Positions 19,234 to 27,307 of a DNA stretch of 64,000 nt are shown piece by piece. Under the pieces are notes generated by a model. That model had not been told where the DNA came from and did not search any database. It worked only from the letters and a program-made list of their open reading frames with translations. The position numbers and the translations under genes were made by a program. Location of the stretch: contig NZ_CP031513.1 in assembly GCF_003522965.1 (NCBI RefSeq), positions 62,001-126,000 of the forward strand, given 5' to 3'. Within the stretch, counting starts at the first letter, position 1. The number at the start of each line of letters is the position of its first letter. The DNA is from Bombilactobacillus bombi. GTDB taxonomy: Bacteria > Bacillota > Bacilli > Lactobacillales > Lactobacillaceae.

Positions 19234-20598
19234 ATGCAGATGAATTTAACAGAAATTGCGCAAGCATTAGGGATAGATACTAAACTAATTGTTACTGATT
19301 CAATTATCACTAATGTTGTTTTTGATAGTCGTAAAGCAACAGCAGGTTCTTTATTTGTTCCCTTAATTGCTGCGCGTGATGGTCATGATTTTGTCCAGGC
19401 TGCTTTTGATAATGGAGCTAGTGCAACTTTATGGCAACAAGATCATCCTGTCCCTGAAACTGTGACTAACAATTACTTAGTAGTTAAAGATACATTAGCT
19501 GCCTTACAAAAATTAAGTTATTACTATTTGCATAAAATTAACCCGCAAGTAGTAGCTATTACTGGCAGCAATGGCAAAACAACAACTAAAGATATGACGG
19601 CAGCAGTTTTAGCACAAAAATATCAAGTCGTCAAAACTCAAGCTAATCACAATAATGAAATTGGTGTACCCATCACGATATTATCTATGACTGCTGATAC
19701 CCAAATTTTGGTAGTGGAAATGGGAATGGACCGCGCGGGGCAACTTGCAGCGTTGTCAGCATTGGTGCAACCAGATGTCGCGGTAATTACTATGATTGGG
19801 GAAGCTCATATCGAATTTTTTGGTACTCGTGATAAAATTGCTGACGCGAAAATGGAAATCACCCAATCATTAAAAACAACGGGAACTTTCATTTATAACG
19901 GCGATGAGCCACTTTTAAGACAGCGAGCTCGTAATATTACACAAAAGCAATTAACCTTTGGTCAATCAGCTCAAAATGATTTGACTATTGCTTCTATCAT
20001 GCCAGCTAAAAAGCAAACAACATTTAGTACTAATATTGATCCACAACAACAAATAGTGATACCAATGTTAGGAGATTATAATGTTGACAATGCACTAGCG
20101 GCTATCTTGGTGGGGCGTTGCTATCAAGTCGAATTTGCTCAAATTAAGACGGCTTTGGAACATTTTCAACCAACTAAAAATCGGACACAGTGGCTTCAAG
20201 CTACCAATGGAGCACAAATTTTAAGTGATGTTTACAATGCTAATCCAACAGCAATGATTGACGTAATTAATAACTTTAGCCAAGTACCGACTACTGGACG
20301 ACGAATTTTAGTTTTAGGAGATATGTTGGAATTAGGACAACAAGCAGCATATTTACATGCCCAAATTGGACAGGCTATTAGTGAAGAAAAAATTGCGGCC
20401 GTCTATTTGTATGGTGAATTAATGCAATCTTTAAAAAAGGCTTTAGCTGAACGCTTGCCAGTGTATTACTTTAAAAGTGGTCAAATGGAAGATTTAATAG
20501 AAAAATTACAAGAAGATCTGCAACCAACAGATTTAGTTTTACTCAAAGCCAGCAATGGTCTGCATTTGGATCGTGTTTTACAAGCGTTAGTTAAATAA
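19234..20598 (+). CDS. murF: UDP-N-acetylmuramoyl-tripeptide--D-alanyl-D-alanine ligase
   Basis: MurF adds the D-Ala-D-Ala (or depsipeptide) unit to the UDP-MurNAc-tripeptide, the last cytosolic step before lipid attachment. The 454-residue product shows the N-terminal UDP-binding domain (FDSRKATAGSLFVPL), the ATP loop AITGSNGKTTTKD near 110, the HNNEIGVP motif and the C-terminal domain with DVYNANPTAM. The start ATG follows TTAGGAG. It precedes cshA, as in many lactobacilli. Confidence 0.96.
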   Translation: MQMNLTEIAQALGIDTKLIVTDSIITNVVFDSRKATAGSLFVPLIAARDGHDFVQAAFDNGASATLWQQDHPVPETVTNNYLVVKDTLAALQKLSYYYLHKINPQVVAITGSNGKTTTKDMTAAVLAQKYQVVKTQANHNNEIGVPITILSMTADTQILVVEMGMDRAGQLAALSALVQPDVAVITMIGEAHIEFFGTRDKIADAKMEITQSLKTTGTFIYNGDEPLLRQRARNITQKQLTFGQSAQNDLTIASIMPAKKQTTFSTNIDPQQQIVIPMLGDYNVDNALAAILVGRCYQVEFAQIKTALEHFQPTKNRTQWLQATNGAQILSDVYNANPTAMIDVINNFSQVPTTGRRILVLGDMLELGQQAAYLHAQIGQAISEEKIAAVYLYGELMQSLKKALAERLPVYYFKSGQMEDLIEKLQEDLQPTDLVLLKASNGLHLDRVLQALVK

Positions 20599-20711
20599 TG
20601 CATGTTTTAGGATTTTAAAATCTCTAAAATTTGATGTAAAAATCATATTTGTTTAAAAAAACGTGTTTATTGCTTTATCTTAGGTGCAAAAAATGTTAAA
20701 GTTAATAACTA

Positions 20712-20799
20712 GTGAAAGTTTCTGAAAAATAAAAATTGAATTACAAGACGGTTATATTTGAAAGTATTTACACCGGTTTTGTGACAAACTTTCACAAAA
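20712..20799 (+). promoter_or_regulatory. cshA leader with competing hairpins
   Basis: GTGAAAGTTT (20712-20721) is the exact complement of AAACTTTCAC (20786-20795), a possible 10-pair long-range stem. The same downstream stretch is also in a local hairpin, TTTTGTGA (20777-20784) with TCACAAAA (20792-20799) around a 7-base loop. The two structures exclude each other and end just before the AGGAGGAT ribosome binding site. The 216-base intergenic region has no clear promoter that I can name. Confidence 0.5.
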
Positions 20800-20814
20800 T
20801 CTAGGAGGATATTT

Positions 20815-22326
20815 TTGAAATTTAACGAACTTAATTTAGATGATAGTCTGCTTTCAGCAGTAACTGACGCAGGCTTTAGTGAAGCAACACCAATTCAAGC
20901 CCAGACAATTCCGTTAGTATTGTCGGGTGTAGATGTGATTGGACAAGCCCAAACAGGTACAGGGAAAACTGCCTCATTTGGTTTACCGATATTACAAGAA
21001 ATTGATGTCCAAAATCCCAATATTCAAGCCTTAATTATTTCACCCACACGTGAATTAGCTGTACAAACACAAGAAGAATTACAGCGATTAGGTAAATATC
21101 GGCATTCAAAAGTTATTGCAGTTTATGGTGGTTCTGATATTCGCCGGCAGATTAAACAGTTGCATGCGCATCCGCAAGTGGTTGTGGGAACTCCCGGACG
21201 TTTATTAGATCATATTAAGCGCCATACTTTAAAATTGGAACATGTTCAAAAGGTAGTTTTGGATGAAGCTGATGAAATGTTGGATATGGGATTTGTAGAA
21301 GACATTGAAAGCATTCTAGAAAATGTGCCTTCAGAACATCAGACTTTACTTTATTCAGCAACAATGCCTAAGCCAATCATGCGGATTGCAGAGAAATTTA
21401 TGCATGAACCCAAGATTGTTAAAATAAAATCTAAAGAATTAACAGCTGATAAGATTGAACAGTATATGGTTCGTTCCAAAGAATATGAAAAGTTTAATAC
21501 CATGACACGGTTATTTGATGTTCAAAAGCCTGAATTAGCCTTGATTTTTGGCCGTACTAAGCGACGAGTTGATGAATTAACACGTGGTTTAAAGGCACGC
21601 GGATATAACGCTGAAGGCATTCATGGAGATTTGTCTCAGCAAAAACGGATGAGTGTTTTACATCAATTCAAAACAGGAAAATTAACCTATTTGGTTGCTA
21701 CTGATGTAGCTGCACGTGGTTTAGACATATCTGGGGTTAGTCATGTTTATAATTATGATATTCCTCAAGATCCTGATAGTTATGTTCATCGGATTGGGAG
21801 AACAGGACGTGCAGGCCATTCAGGTGTTTCTGTAACGTTTGTTTCACCTAATGAAATGAGTTATTTGCGGGGAATTGAACAACTAACTAATGTGCGGATG
21901 TTGCCACTAAAACCTCCAACTGATGCTGAGGCTTTAACTGGACAATTAGAAGCTGCTAAACAAGAAATTGCACAACAAGCTACTAATAACAAGCTAGATA
22001 AATTTGCCCCAGCAGCACAAGAATTATTGGAAGAATATGATCCTTTAGTGTTAGCACAATTGTTGTTAAAGAATTTAAGTAAGGATCCTGAGGCGATTCC
22101 AGTAAAAATTACTCCAGAACGTCCGTTGCCAAGTAGACATTCTCGGGGCGATAATCGTTCTAATCGCGGTCATGGTCGCGGTGGACATCACAATTATCGT
22201 TCAGATCGTCGTGGTGGCAACAATCGCAATAGCAATCATGGTGCTAGTCGAGATAATTCACATGGACGTGCAAATCATTCTACTCAACGTCGGCGTCGAA
22301 ATTATACTGTTCGAACCAAAGATTAA
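20815..22326 (+). CDS. cshA: DEAD-box RNA helicase CshA
   Basis: CshA is the main DEAD-box helicase of low-GC Gram-positive bacteria, acting in RNA decay and ribosome assembly, especially in the cold. The 503-residue product shows AQTGTGKT, PTRELA, TPGRLLDH, DEAD, SAT, ARGLDI and HRIGRTGRAG in order. After about residue 435 comes a basic tail rich in Arg, Gly, Asn and His (RSDRRGGNNRNSN) expected to bind RNA. The start is TTG at 20815, fixed by AGGAGGAT at 20803-20810 and by homology (FNELNL). An unusual leader lies upstream and a strong terminator downstream. Confidence 0.96.
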   Translation: MKFNELNLDDSLLSAVTDAGFSEATPIQAQTIPLVLSGVDVIGQAQTGTGKTASFGLPILQEIDVQNPNIQALIISPTRELAVQTQEELQRLGKYRHSKVIAVYGGSDIRRQIKQLHAHPQVVVGTPGRLLDHIKRHTLKLEHVQKVVLDEADEMLDMGFVEDIESILENVPSEHQTLLYSATMPKPIMRIAEKFMHEPKIVKIKSKELTADKIEQYMVRSKEYEKFNTMTRLFDVQKPELALIFGRTKRRVDELTRGLKARGYNAEGIHGDLSQQKRMSVLHQFKTGKLTYLVATDVAARGLDISGVSHVYNYDIPQDPDSYVHRIGRTGRAGHSGVSVTFVSPNEMSYLRGIEQLTNVRMLPLKPPTDAEALTGQLEAAKQEIAQQATNNKLDKFAPAAQELLEEYDPLVLAQLLLKNLSKDPEAIPVKITPERPLPSRHSRGDNRSNRGHGRGGHHNYRSDRRGGNNRNSNHGASRDNSHGRANHSTQRRRRNYTVRTKD

Positions 22327-22342
22327 GAATTTGTGATATTAT

Positions 22343-22381
22343 AAAACGTAGTTGGAGTTTCTAAACTTCAACGACGTTTTT
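22343..22381 (+). terminator. intrinsic terminator of cshA
   Basis: AAAACGT...GTTG.AGTTT pairs with AAACT.CAAC...ACGTTTT, about 17 pairs with one mismatch and one wobble, followed by T. The T-run merges with the acpS ribosome binding region. Confidence 0.8.
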
Positions 22382-22397
22382 GTTTGGAGCAAAAATC

Positions 22398-22757
22398 ATG
22401 ATTCAAGGATTAGGTATAGATATTACAGAAATTGAGCGGGTGTGGCAGGCTTCTTTGCGGACCAAAGGCTTTATTCAGCGAGTTTTAACGCCAGCTGAGA
22501 TAACAGTTTATAACCAATATACTGGTCAACGTCAAAAAGAATTTTTAGCAGGACGTTTTTCTGCCAAGGAAGCTTTTAGTAAAGCGATAGGAACCGGAAT
22601 TGGCAAAGTGAAATTCCAGGATTTGACTGTTTTAAATGATGAACAAGGTCAGCCATACATTGAACAACAGCTGTATTCGGGAAAAGTCTTAATTTCGATT
22701 TCACATACTGCTGATTACGTGTTGACAGAAGTTATTCTCGAGAAAAGAGCAGATTAG
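22398..22757 (+). CDS. acpS: holo-[acyl-carrier-protein] synthase
   Basis: AcpS moves the 4'-phosphopantetheine arm of CoA onto acyl carrier protein, which is needed for fatty acid synthesis. The 119-residue product opens MIQGLGIDITEIERV with the magnesium-binding Asp and has FLAGRFSAKEAFSKAIGTG, the family's central motif. ATG 22398 is preferred to a TTG at 22380 because GGAG lies nine bases before it and the family begins there. The alr gene follows two bases after the stop, the same acpS-alr-mazEF order as Bacillus. Confidence 0.95.
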   Translation: MIQGLGIDITEIERVWQASLRTKGFIQRVLTPAEITVYNQYTGQRQKEFLAGRFSAKEAFSKAIGTGIGKVKFQDLTVLNDEQGQPYIEQQLYSGKVLISISHTADYVLTEVILEKRAD

Positions 22758-22759
22758 TT

Positions 22760-23866
22760 ATGAAACCAGCAATTCATCGGCCAACGCAGATTATTGTTGA
22801 CCGGCAAGCCATTAAAAATAATTTTTTGCATGAACGTCAATTGCTCAATGATGAGACAGCTATTTTTGCAGTTGTAAAGGCTAATGCTTATGGTCATGGT
22901 GCAGTTGCAGTTGCTCAAACAGTTAGTGAAGTAGGCGTTGATGGGTTTTGTGTTGCCACTTTAGATGAAGCGCTCGAATTAAGACAGGCTGGTTTGCAAG
23001 AGACCATTTTGGTTTTGGGAGTTACTCCAGTGCAACAAGCTGAACTAGCTGCACAAATGAATATTTCATTGACAGTTGCGACTTTAGAGTGGTTACAACA
23101 AGCAATAGAATTGTTAACCCAGCCCTTAAAAATTCATTTAGCTTTGGATACGGGGATGGGACGGATTGGTTTTACTCAGCATGATGCGGTTGTTAGTGCT
23201 TGTGAATTTATCCAACAACAAGAGTTAATAATTCCAGAAGGGATTTTTACACATTTTGCAACTGCTGATGAAGCAGATACAAAGTATTTCCATCAGCAAG
23301 TACAAAAATTTAAGCAATTAACTACGAATTTGCCATTAAAATTTAAATATGTGCACTGTGCTAATTCTGCTACTTCCTTATGGCATTTAGATTGCCAGAG
23401 CAATATGATTCGTTTCGGTATTGCGCTTTATGGTTTAAATCCGTCAGGGACAGCTTTAACTGCTCCGTATGAACTACAACCAGCCTTAACTTTACAAACC
23501 GAAATTGTGCATATTAAAAAAGTTCCAGCTGGTCAAAGTATCAGTTATGGTGCAACTTATACTTCTTCTGAACCGGAAACTATCGCCACTTTACCAATTG
23601 GATATGCAGACGGATGGCTGAGGAGAATGAGTGGCAGTTCTGTGATTGTGGCGGGTCAATTATGCCCTATCGTTGGACGTGTTTGTATGGATCAGATGAT
23701 GATAAAAGTTCCCAAAATGTATCCGCTGGGAACTAAAGTGACTTTGATTGGTACAGACCAACAAACAAATTTAAGTGTGGAAACAGCTGCTGAGTTTTGT
23801 GATACTATCAACTATGAAATCATTTGCAATTTATCCGATCGAATTGTGCGAAAGTACGTGAATTAA
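22760..23866 (+). CDS. alr: alanine racemase
   Basis: Alanine racemase uses PLP to make D-alanine for peptidoglycan and teichoic acid. In the 368-residue product the PLP lysine is in AVVKANAYGHGA near residue 40, HLALDTGMGRIGF holds the barrel strand with the conserved Arg, and the C-terminal domain contains ISYGATYTS and the catalytic Tyr-bearing LPIGYADGW; VGRVCMDQMM is also typical. The ATG lies two bases after acpS; the pair is likely one transcript that continues into mazEF. Confidence 0.97.
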   Translation: MKPAIHRPTQIIVDRQAIKNNFLHERQLLNDETAIFAVVKANAYGHGAVAVAQTVSEVGVDGFCVATLDEALELRQAGLQETILVLGVTPVQQAELAAQMNISLTVATLEWLQQAIELLTQPLKIHLALDTGMGRIGFTQHDAVVSACEFIQQQELIIPEGIFTHFATADEADTKYFHQQVQKFKQLTTNLPLKFKYVHCANSATSLWHLDCQSNMIRFGIALYGLNPSGTALTAPYELQPALTLQTEIVHIKKVPAGQSISYGATYTSSEPETIATLPIGYADGWLRRMSGSSVIVAGQLCPIVGRVCMDQMMIKVPKMYPLGTKVTLIGTDQQTNLSVETAAEFCDTINYEIICNLSDRIVRKYVN

Positions 23867-23918
23867 TCCCTCATTGATGTTATATTAATGGTGAAACTAC
23901 CTGGAGGGGGAATTAACC

Positions 23919-24182
23919 ATGGCCGAAGCACAAAAAATGTTTTCAGTACGTTTAGATGCTGATGTTGTTGATCGGTTGCAAAAGTATAGTGATGAAAATG
24001 CTTGTGATGTTAATTGGGTAATTGATGAAGCATTGTTGAACTTTTTTCAACGTGAAGGTAACTTTGCTGCTCAATTAATCCATGGTTATTTGGATATGGC
24101 AGATATCAACGAAGAGTTGAGTGATGCTTTTTCAATTTGTGAACAGGAGGCTGACAGACGAAGTAGTGGTTACATTAATTAA
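23919..24182 (+). CDS. MazE-like antitoxin (ribbon-helix-helix)
   Basis: The 87-residue protein begins [23 protein letters not shown], a ribbon-helix-helix strand and helix, with a second helix [14 protein letters not shown], and an acidic tail that would bind the toxin. It corresponds in place and order to the Bacillus EndoAI antitoxin between alr and the toxin gene. Ribbon-helix-helix antitoxins repress their own promoter and neutralise the RNase partner. The start ATG follows GGAGGGGG. The end overlaps the toxin start by 17 bases. Confidence 0.83.
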   Translation: MAEAQKMFSVRLDADVVDRLQKYSDENACDVNWVIDEALLNFFQREGNFAAQLIHGYLDMADINEELSDAFSICEQEADRRSSGYIN

Positions 24183-24510
24183 ACGCGGCGATGTATTTTA
24201 TGCTGATTTATCACCAGTAGTTGGATCAGAGCAAGGTGGTATGCGTCCCGTGTTAGTCATACAAAATAATATTGGTAACAAATACAGTCCAACAACTATT
24301 GTTGCAGCTATTACTGGCCGCATTCAAAAACCTAAAATGCCAACGCATGTGGGAATTACTACTGCTGATGGATTTAGCAAGGATTCTGTTATTTTAACAG
24401 AACAAATTCGAACAATTGATAAGCAGCGTTTAAAGGAAAAAGTCACCACTTTGTCGGCAGCTAAAATGCATGATGTTGATAAAGCTTTAAAAGTAAGTAT
24501 CCATCTTTAA
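24166..24510 (+). CDS. mazF: MazF/EndoA-type endoribonuclease toxin
   Basis: MazF toxins cut single-stranded mRNA at short sequence sites. The 114-residue product matches the Bacillus EndoA pattern closely: [32 protein letters not shown], the catalytic Thr region ATTGR-like [15 protein letters not shown] and [11 protein letters not shown]. The start is uncertain. AGGAGG (24145-24150) is 15 bases before GTG 24166, longer than ideal; an upstream ATG at 24121 would add 15 residues that the family lacks. It overlaps the antitoxin gene, ensuring coupled synthesis, and is followed by a strong terminator. Confidence 0.93.
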   Translation: MVTLIKRGDVFYADLSPVVGSEQGGMRPVLVIQNNIGNKYSPTTIVAAITGRIQKPKMPTHVGITTADGFSKDSVILTEQIRTIDKQRLKEKVTTLSAAKMHDVDKALKVSIHL

Positions 24511-24518
24511 TATATAAT

Positions 24519-24557
24519 AAAAGTGACCTAAAACAGTCTTTGTTTAGGTCACTTTTT
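24519..24557. terminator. bidirectional terminator between mazF and the CBS-ACT gene
   Basis: AAAAGTGACCTAAA and TTTAGGTCACTTTT form a perfect 14-pair stem around a 10-base loop, with A- and T-runs on both sides. Confidence 0.9.
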
Positions 24558-24569
24558 GGTTTAGAGATA

Positions 24570-25232
24570 TTATTCTGGAATTTGATCTAAGATAGTTTGT
24601 TTTTGTAAATCATCAATTTCTGATACGCGATAATTATTTTGTTCTAATTCTTTCACAATTAGCTGTAATTGCTCAGTAGTTACATTGGGCTGTAAAGTAA
24701 ACAAATTACGACGTACCAAAGCATTTTTACGGGCATCCAGCGTTAGGCAACCAGCAATGCTCACTTCTTTGCTAATAATATTGGACATTTCAGCTAGTTC
24801 GCCTTTTTGTCCCGAAGAAATAACCGTTAAAACATAGCTGCCAGTATGCACATTCCAAGCTTCTGAAAGCATATTTAACAATTTTGTATGAGTTAAAATA
24901 CCATAAAAATGACTATTTTCATCGAGCACAGCAATATAAGGAAGATCTTTAATATTAAAGAACACTTTAAAGAAGGGGGCGTTGATAGGAATAGTTTTAG
25001 TAGCATTTTTCAAAAGATAAGTTACCGGTAAATTTAAATCACCACCACGGGATTTATGGCGGTAAATATGCATTTTGTAAATATTTCCCCGAAAAATAGT
25101 TCCAGTTTCATCAAGTATTGGTACACAGCGAAAACCAGTTTCTTCAAGAATATCTAGCGCTTGTTGGAGGGTAACTGATTCTTTAACAGTAGTTAAAAAA
25201 CGTTTTTTCATTACTAAAGATTTAATTAGCAT
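24570..25232 (-). CDS. CBS-pair plus ACT-like domain protein (possible c-di-AMP receptor, CbpA-like)
   Basis: This 220-residue protein has two CBS motifs in its first 120 residues (TLQQALDILEETGFRCVPILDETG and YIAVLDENSHFYGILTHTKLL) and an ACT-like domain after about 130 (GSYVLTVISSGQKGELAEM onwards). CBS pairs bind adenylates, and a CBS-ACT layout is that of Listeria CbpA, a c-di-AMP-binding protein. Whether this one binds c-di-AMP cannot be told from sequence. It has no membrane or enzyme domain, so a regulatory role is likely. It lies between mazF (converging) and ldh (same strand), with an ldh terminator between them. Confidence 0.72.
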   Translation of the reverse strand: MLIKSLVMKKRFLTTVKESVTLQQALDILEETGFRCVPILDETGTIFRGNIYKMHIYRHKSRGGDLNLPVTYLLKNATKTIPINAPFFKVFFNIKDLPYIAVLDENSHFYGILTHTKLLNMLSEAWNVHTGSYVLTVISSGQKGELAEMSNIISKEVSIAGCLTLDARKNALVRRNLFTLQPNVTTEQLQLIVKELEQNNYRVSEIDDLQKQTILDQIPE

Positions 25233-25384
25233 TGGCTTTACCTCATTGTATATTCTTAGAAAATCATATCATAAATACTCTAGCTATGTGAAGTTTTAGT
25301 TTAAAATAATTAATTATTTTTAATTATTAGCTGTTTATTTAAAATGAAAAACTCAATTACTGGTAAAATTGCATAAATCTATTT

Positions 25385-25419
25385 AAAAAAGCTGAGACAA
25401 AATCTTGTCCCAGCTTTTT
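25385..25419 (-). terminator. intrinsic terminator of ldh
   Basis: AAAAAGCTG.GACAA and TTGTC.CAGCTTTTT form a 14-pair stem with one mismatch and an AATC loop; on the minus strand the A-run becomes the T-run. Confidence 0.85.
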
Positions 25420-25438
25420 AGATTAAACACAAGTAAAA

Positions 25439-26452
<1,014 letters not shown>

Positions 26453-26484
26453 TTATTTTATCATAAATTTCACTAATATAATAA

Positions 26485-26498
26485 TGAAAACGCTGTTA
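26485..26498. promoter_or_regulatory. candidate CcpA cre site upstream of ldh
   Basis: TGAAAACGCTGTTA matches TGWAANCGNTNWCA at 13 of 14 positions. It lies about 75 bases before the ldh ATG, near or just upstream of a weak -35 region on the minus strand, a position often linked to CcpA activation. Confidence 0.45.
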
Positions 26499-26578
26499 TT
26501 TTTTGCAAATTTAAATGCTGTTTGCAAAAGTCTTCACATTAAAAACCAGAGTTAGAAAATTTTATAACAATCAATATG

Positions 26579-26665
26579 TGTTATAATCGGTAAGCATCAA
26601 TTGGTGTTTTTAATTTGCTAGTTAGCTTTTATATCATAATGTAATGATATAAAAGTTGCTTTTTT
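26579..26665 (+). ncRNA. pth leader: extended -10 promoter followed by terminator-like hairpin
   Basis: TGTTATAAT (26579-26587) is a perfect extended -10 element. About 35 bases into the expected transcript, CTTTTATATCAT and ATGATATAAAAG (26626-26637, 26644-26655) make a perfect 12-pair stem, and after TTGC a T-run follows (26660-26665). This would yield a 70-base RNA or attenuate pth. The 326 bases between ldh and pth otherwise hold only the ldh control region and a second TATAAT at 26701. Confidence 0.45.
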
Positions 26666-26736
26666 GTGTTTTTAGATAGTTTTTTTAAAGTAAGAACAAG
26701 TATAATTACTGTATTTGATAAATTAGGATGATGAAA

Positions 26737-27294
26737 ATGAAAGCAATTTTTGGATTAGGTAATCCCGGTCAAAGTTATGATCAAACCAAGCATAATATGG
26801 GCTTTATGACAATTGATAAGTTGGCTGAATATTATCAAGTTAGTTTAACTAAAAATGAATTTTCAGCGATTGATGTACGCTTTAAATACCAAGGAGAAAC
26901 GATTTATTTAGTTAAACCGCTTACTTTTATGAATAATTCAGGTTATGCAGTAAAATTATTAATGGGCTATTATCAAATTTTGCCCGCGGAAATTTTGATT
27001 ATTCAAGATGATTTGGATTTACCAATTGGCAAAGTACGTTTACGTCAAAAGGGCTCAGCTGGTGGACACAATGGAATTAAAAGTATTATTGCTTCAACTG
27101 GTACTAATGAATTTAAACGAGTAAAAATTGGCATTGGTCATCCAGCACGCAAGCAGGTTGTTAACTGGGTGTTGACACCTTTTACTAAAGAAGAGCAGCC
27201 CTTGGCTTTAGCAGGCATTGATCAAGCAGCAGCAGCAATTGAAAATTGGGTTGAAAACAATAATTTTGAACAAACTATGAATCAATTCAATTAA
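26737..27294 (+). CDS. pth: peptidyl-tRNA hydrolase
   Basis: Pth frees tRNA from peptides dropped by stalled ribosomes. The 185-residue product shows FGLGNPGQSYDQTKHNMGF with the catalytic His, MNNSG, IQDDLDLPIGKVR and GSAGGHNGIKSI. Three ATG codons lie close together; the one at 26737 is preferred because AGGA stands eight bases before it and homologues begin there. mfd follows 13 bases later, so pth-mfd form the head of the long conserved cluster, as in Bacillus (spoVC-mfd). Confidence 0.96.
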   Translation: MKAIFGLGNPGQSYDQTKHNMGFMTIDKLAEYYQVSLTKNEFSAIDVRFKYQGETIYLVKPLTFMNNSGYAVKLLMGYYQILPAEILIIQDDLDLPIGKVRLRQKGSAGGHNGIKSIIASTGTNEFKRVKIGIGHPARKQVVNWVLTPFTKEEQPLALAGIDQAAAAIENWVENNNFEQTMNQFN

Positions 27295-27307
27295 TGAGGA
27301 GGACAAA

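Noticed and set aside
20777-20799. Possible Rex operator before cshA (TTGTGA and TCACAA arms)
   Set aside because: The spacing between arms is seven, whereas Rex sites have six, and cshA is not a redox gene. An RNA hairpin explains the symmetry as well.
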